Assembly (NCBI GenBank): GCA_964526035.1
Contig: CAZGKE010000144.1
Span: 1 to 8,791, forward strand
DNA from: DAOMOD01 sp964526035
GTDB taxonomy: Bacteria; Pseudomonadota; Gammaproteobacteria; Xanthomonadales; BPKI01
Direction: 5' to 3'
DNA: 8,791 nucleotides
The notes beneath the pieces are model-generated. The model was not told the DNA's origin and made no database searches. It was given only the letters and a program-made list of their open reading frames with translations. Numbering within the stretch: position 1 is the stretch's first letter; every line of letters begins with the position of its first letter. The position numbers were made by a program, and so were the translations under genes. Shown here in pieces: positions 5,952-8,791 of the stretch.

Positions 5952-6657
5952 ACTGAACCGCATCGTCACTCCAGCGCTGGCTGGCTGCGCCGTGCTGCTG
6001 GGCGTGCTTGCGCTGGCCCAGATGGCCGGGCTCGGTCGTGGCCACAGCCTGCCGACCGACGTCGAGGCAGTGCCGCTGGCCGGACAGGTCGACCTTCACG
6101 AAGTGCTGCCGCCGCTGCCGCCGCTGGAGGCGTTTGCTGCGATCCGCGATCGCCCCCTGTTCAATCCGCCCCGACGTCCCGCGCTGCCCGAAGACCCGAC
6201 TCCCCCAGTCGAAGACCCTGTGAACGGCCACGAAGAGCCGCCGCCACCGCTGGACGTGTCGATCACCGGGATCATCATCACCCCGGATGTGCGGATCGCG
6301 ATGGTTCGCCCGAGCGGCAGCAAAGAATCCGTCGTGCTGCGCGAAGGCATGCCATTGCCCGGGGAACTCGGCGCATGGACCTTGAGTCGAGTGTTGCCAC
6401 GCCGCGTGTTGTTCGACGGCGGCGTGGGGACCGAACCGGCCGAGATCGAGTTGACCGTCGACAAGACCATGCGCAGCGCGCCGGCGGCTCCATCCGGGAC
6501 GACGCCTGTGGCGGCCACGGTGACGGGGTCGGGCGAGGAAGCCCAGGCCAGCGATGTACAGAGCCGCGCTGCCGAGATCCGGCGGCGTATCGAGGAACGG
6601 CGACGACAGATGCGCGAGGAAGCCGCGCGGCTGAGTGTCCAGGAAAAACAAGAGTAA
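5941..6657 (+). CDS. gspC: GspC equivalent (XpsN/GspN type), inner-to-outer membrane linker
   Basis: 238-residue bitopic protein. In this family the periplasmic homology region binds the secretin N0 domain and connects it to GspL/M. A short N-terminus is followed by a membrane segment (about 11-28). A Pro-rich linker (LPPLPPL at 56-62) leads to FAAIRDRPLFNPPRRP (65-80), the RPLF...RRP motif shared by GspC and XpsN proteins. A second Pro/Glu-rich spacer (82-104) precedes the beta-rich homology region (about 106-172: SITGIIITPDVRIAMVRP, then VVLREGMPLPGELGAWTLSRV). There is no PDZ domain. Instead a low-complexity stretch leads to a highly charged helix (207-235). Xanthomonas annotation calls this gene gspN/xpsN, but it is unrelated to the Klebsiella-type GspN. 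It overlaps gspM by 11 bases and shares one base with the gspD start. The family call is firm; the choice of name is convention. Confidence 0.9.
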   Translation: MAAELNRIVTPALAGCAVLLGVLALAQMAGLGRGHSLPTDVEAVPLAGQVDLHEVLPPLPPLEAFAAIRDRPLFNPPRRPALPEDPTPPVEDPVNGHEEPPPPLDVSITGIIITPDVRIAMVRPSGSKESVVLREGMPLPGELGAWTLSRVLPRRVLFDGGVGTEPAEIELTVDKTMRSAPAAPSGTTPVAATVTGSGEEAQASDVQSRAAEIRRRIEERRRQMREEAARLSVQEKQE

Positions 6658-8791
6658 TGAAGACGATGGATTCAGCAACAACCCTCCGCTGGTGCATGCT
6701 GCCCATGCTGGCGCTGCTGCTGGCTGCGTGCGCGACCCCGCGGATGAAGGCGCCCGAGCCGCTGCGCAGCGGCATCAGTGCGCAGCAGGCCTTCGACGAA
6801 TTTGCCGAAACCGGCACCGTGCAGGGTGACCAGGCCCTGCCGCGCGAGCAGGCGGTGGTCGAGCCGGGCACGGGACGCTTCATCGACGAGCGCGCTGCGG
6901 GCCGCGTGCCCCCCGGTCCGCCCGGCGATGGCGAAGCGATGTTCAACTTCGAGGGGCTGGCGCTGCAGGAGGTAGTCAAGGCCATACTTGGCGAGCTCCT
7001 GCAGCAGAACTACGTGATCGCGCCCGGCGTCGGCGGCACCGTGACGTTTTCCACCGCGCGCCCGGTCAAGGCCGACCAGGCCATGTCGATCCTCGAAATG
7101 CTGCTCGGCTGGAACAACGCCACCCTGGTGTGGGGCGACGGCCGCTACACCGTGCTGCCCGTGGCCAACGCCATTCCCGGCAACCTGACCCCACGCATCG
7201 GCCCGCCGGAAGGCGCGCGCGGCTACGAGCTGCGCGCAGTGCCGCTGCAGTACATTGCGCCGGCGGAGATGGAGAAGATCCTGCAGCCCTATGTGCGTCC
7301 CGGCGCCATCGTCCGCGTCGACAACCTGCGCAGCATGATGATCCTGGCCGGCACCGCGCGCGAACTCGCCAACTATCTGCAGACCATCGAAGTGTTCGAC
7401 GTCGACTGGTTGGCCGGCATGTCGGTGGCCATCTACCCGGTCGAAGCCGTCGAGGTTTCCAAGCTGCTGCCCGAGCTCGAAGCGGTCTTTGGTGAAGGCG
7501 CAGGAACGCCGATGGCCGGCCTGTTCCGCTTCATGCCGATCGAACGCCTGAACGCGGTACTGGTGATCACCACGCAGCCGCGTTATCTGGAAGAAGCCGA
7601 GCAGTGGATCCGGCGTCTCGATCGCGGCGGAGCCGCCAGCGGGGCGCGTCTCTACGTTTACGACGTCAAGAACGTCAAGGCCACCGACCTGGCCACCAAT
7701 CTGGAGCAGGTGTTCGGCGGCGGCTCCACGGGAGCCAACACAGGCGTGCGTGGCGGCGGCGTGGCGCCCGGGCTTGAGCCGGTCGAGATCCGCGGCATGA
7801 ACGACCCGCGCGAACAGCGCCGTCAGCAGCGCGAAGCCGTCGCCGAGGGTCTGCCCACGCAGCCTCCCGGCGGAGGTGCGGGGCAGGGCATTGCGCTGGG
7901 GGATACCGAGGACGTTCGCATCAGTGCCGTCGAGGAATCGAATTCGCTGCTGATCCGCGCCACGCCCTCGCAATATGAAGCCGTGCTCGCAGCGATCAAG
8001 AGACTGGATCGCGTGCCGCTGCAGGTGCACATCGAGGCGCAGATTCTGCAGGTCGATCTGACCGATGCCCTGCAGTATGGGGTGCAGTGGTTCTTCAGCG
8101 GCCTGAGGCCTGGTGGGTCGCCACCCCGTGGGCCTGGAACCGGAACAGGCGCCGGGGATGTGATATCGCCCATCGTTCGCGGCGCGCGCATGAGTTCGGC
8201 AGGGATCACCTGGAACTTCGTCACCGACAGCGCGTCGTCCATCCTGACCACGCTGGATCAGGTCACTCGCACCGAGGTGCTCTCGGCGCCCTCGCTGGTG
8301 GTGCTGAACAATCGTGAGGCAGCCATCAATGTCGGCACCCAGATCCCGGTGGTGAGCAGCTTTCTGGACTCCGGTATCGGCACGGGCACCGGCGGCGGCC
8401 TGGTGGGCCGCGGCATGGTCCAGTTCCGCGATACCGGTGTCACCCTGACGGTCACCCCGCGCGTCAATCCGGGCGGCCTGGTCTTCATGGAGATCTCCCA
8501 GGAGGATTCCAATCCCACCGGAGACCCGGATGCGACCGGAAACATCTCGGTCAACCGCCGGACCATCAATACCGAGGTGGCCGTGCAGAGCGGCCACACC
8601 GTACTCCTGGGCGGTCTGATCAAGCAGACTGACAGCAAGGGCAGCAGCGGAGCGCCATTCCTGAGTCGGATTCCAGTCCTGGGCGGTCTTTTCGGTTCGC
8701 AGAACCGCCGCTCCGACCGCCAGGAACTGCTGGTGCTGATCACCCCCACCGTCATCGCCAGCGGCGATGACGCACAAGCCCTGACCGACGA
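6657..8791 (+). CDS. gspD: Outer-membrane secretin GspD, lipoprotein form (3' end cut by window)
   Basis: 711 codons visible with no stop; the C-terminus lies beyond the window. GspD forms the multimeric outer-membrane channel. Residues 1-25 form a lipoprotein signal with lipobox LAAC and Cys25 as the modified residue; Ala follows, so outer-membrane sorting is expected. An extra segment (26-94) precedes N0 (about 95-175, FNFEGLALQEVVKAIL). N1 is about 190-255, N2 about 258-328 and N3 about 332-452, with a long Gly/Pro/charged loop at 354-415. The secretin core starts at VPLQVHIEAQILQVD (453-467) and holds VGTQIPVVSS (559-568), VAVQSGHTVLLGGLI (642-656), APFLSRIPVLGGLF (666-679) and ELLVLITPTVI (690-700). 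ATG 6657 overlaps the upstream stop (TAATG); ATG 6666 is an alternative and neither has a strong ribosome site. Xanthomonas XpsD is also a lipoprotein secretin of about this size. Confidence 0.96.
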   Translation, partial: MKTMDSATTLRWCMLPMLALLLAACATPRMKAPEPLRSGISAQQAFDEFAETGTVQGDQALPREQAVVEPGTGRFIDERAAGRVPPGPPGDGEAMFNFEGLALQEVVKAILGELLQQNYVIAPGVGGTVTFSTARPVKADQAMSILEMLLGWNNATLVWGDGRYTVLPVANAIPGNLTPRIGPPEGARGYELRAVPLQYIAPAEMEKILQPYVRPGAIVRVDNLRSMMILAGTARELANYLQTIEVFDVDWLAGMSVAIYPVEAVEVSKLLPELEAVFGEGAGTPMAGLFRFMPIERLNAVLVITTQPRYLEEAEQWIRRLDRGGAASGARLYVYDVKNVKATDLATNLEQVFGGGSTGANTGVRGGGVAPGLEPVEIRGMNDPREQRRQQREAVAEGLPTQPPGGGAGQGIALGDTEDVRISAVEESNSLLIRATPSQYEAVLAAIKRLDRVPLQVHIEAQILQVDLTDALQYGVQWFFSGLRPGGSPPRGPGTGTGAGDVISPIVRGARMSSAGITWNFVTDSASSILTTLDQVTRTEVLSAPSLVVLNNREAAINVGTQIPVVSSFLDSGIGTGTGGGLVGRGMVQFRDTGVTLTVTPRVNPGGLVFMEISQEDSNPTGDPDATGNISVNRRTINTEVAVQSGHTVLLGGLIKQTDSKGSSGAPFLSRIPVLGGLFGSQNRRSDRQELLVLITPTVIASGDDAQALTD
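6723..6731 (+). other. Lipobox of GspD
   Basis: Codons 23-25 (Ala-Ala-Cys), preceded by Leu20-22, form a signal peptidase II site, LLAA|C, after a hydrophobic core beginning at Met14. The residue after Cys25 is Ala, not the Asp that retains lipoproteins in the inner membrane. A predicted N-terminal lipid anchor may let this secretin reach the outer membrane without a separate pilotin. Confidence 0.88.

Noticed and set aside
6106..6126. CTGCCGCCG tandem repeat in the gspC-type gene
   Set aside because: Two and a third units encoding LPPLPPL, an ordinary consequence of a Pro-rich linker; too short to call a repeat feature.
6672..8777. 701-codon open frame on the minus strand opposite gspD
   Set aside because: It mirrors gspD, whose domains and motifs are unmistakable. 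Long antisense open frames arise in GC-rich genes because strong third-position bias removes stop codons on the other strand. The translation shows no recognisable domain.

Overview
This window is one uninterrupted, co-directional (+ strand) gene cluster for a type II secretion system (T2SS). In order it holds gspF, G, H, I, J, K, L, M, an XpsN/GspN-type GspC equivalent, and gspD. The two ends are cut: gspF begins 10 bases into the window and gspD runs off the right edge. There is no RNA gene, mobile element, CRISPR array, integration scar or non-coding stretch over 300 bases. The largest gap between genes is 37 bases (gspG to gspH), and most junctions overlap by 1 to 11 bases.

The organism is probably a high-GC gammaproteobacterium of the Xanthomonadales/Lysobacterales type or a near relative. 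Four things point this way: the gene order F-G-H-I-J-K-L-M-N-D, which is the xps order of Xanthomonas; the short GspC equivalent placed between gspM and gspD; a small GspM of the kind seen in that lineage; and a secretin with its own lipoprotein signal. The assignment rests on gene order and protein character, not on a database search. gspE (the ATPase) would be expected just upstream of base 1, but it is not in the window.

Layout: 11-1228 encodes the polytopic platform protein GspF. 1233-4217 encodes the five pseudopilins: the major one GspG, then the minor ones H, I, J and the tip protein K. 4226-5951 encodes the bitopic assembly-platform proteins GspL and GspM. 5941-6657 encodes the GspC-like protein that links platform and outer membrane. 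6657-8791 encodes the outer-membrane secretin GspD, missing its C-terminus. Together these form the envelope-spanning machine that moves folded proteins from periplasm to exterior: GspE (outside the window) drives GspF/L/M, which assembles a GspG pseudopilus tipped by K-I-J-H, which works against the GspD channel held in register by the GspC equivalent.

I do not see a previously undescribed system here. The points worth a second look are local: a sharp codon-use shift inside gspF, a terminator-like hairpin and a 9-base tandem repeat inside an extended Pro/Asp-rich tail of gspJ, a hairpin with no clear ribosome-binding site before gspH, the built-in lipobox of GspD, and unusual low-complexity regions in GspC and GspD.
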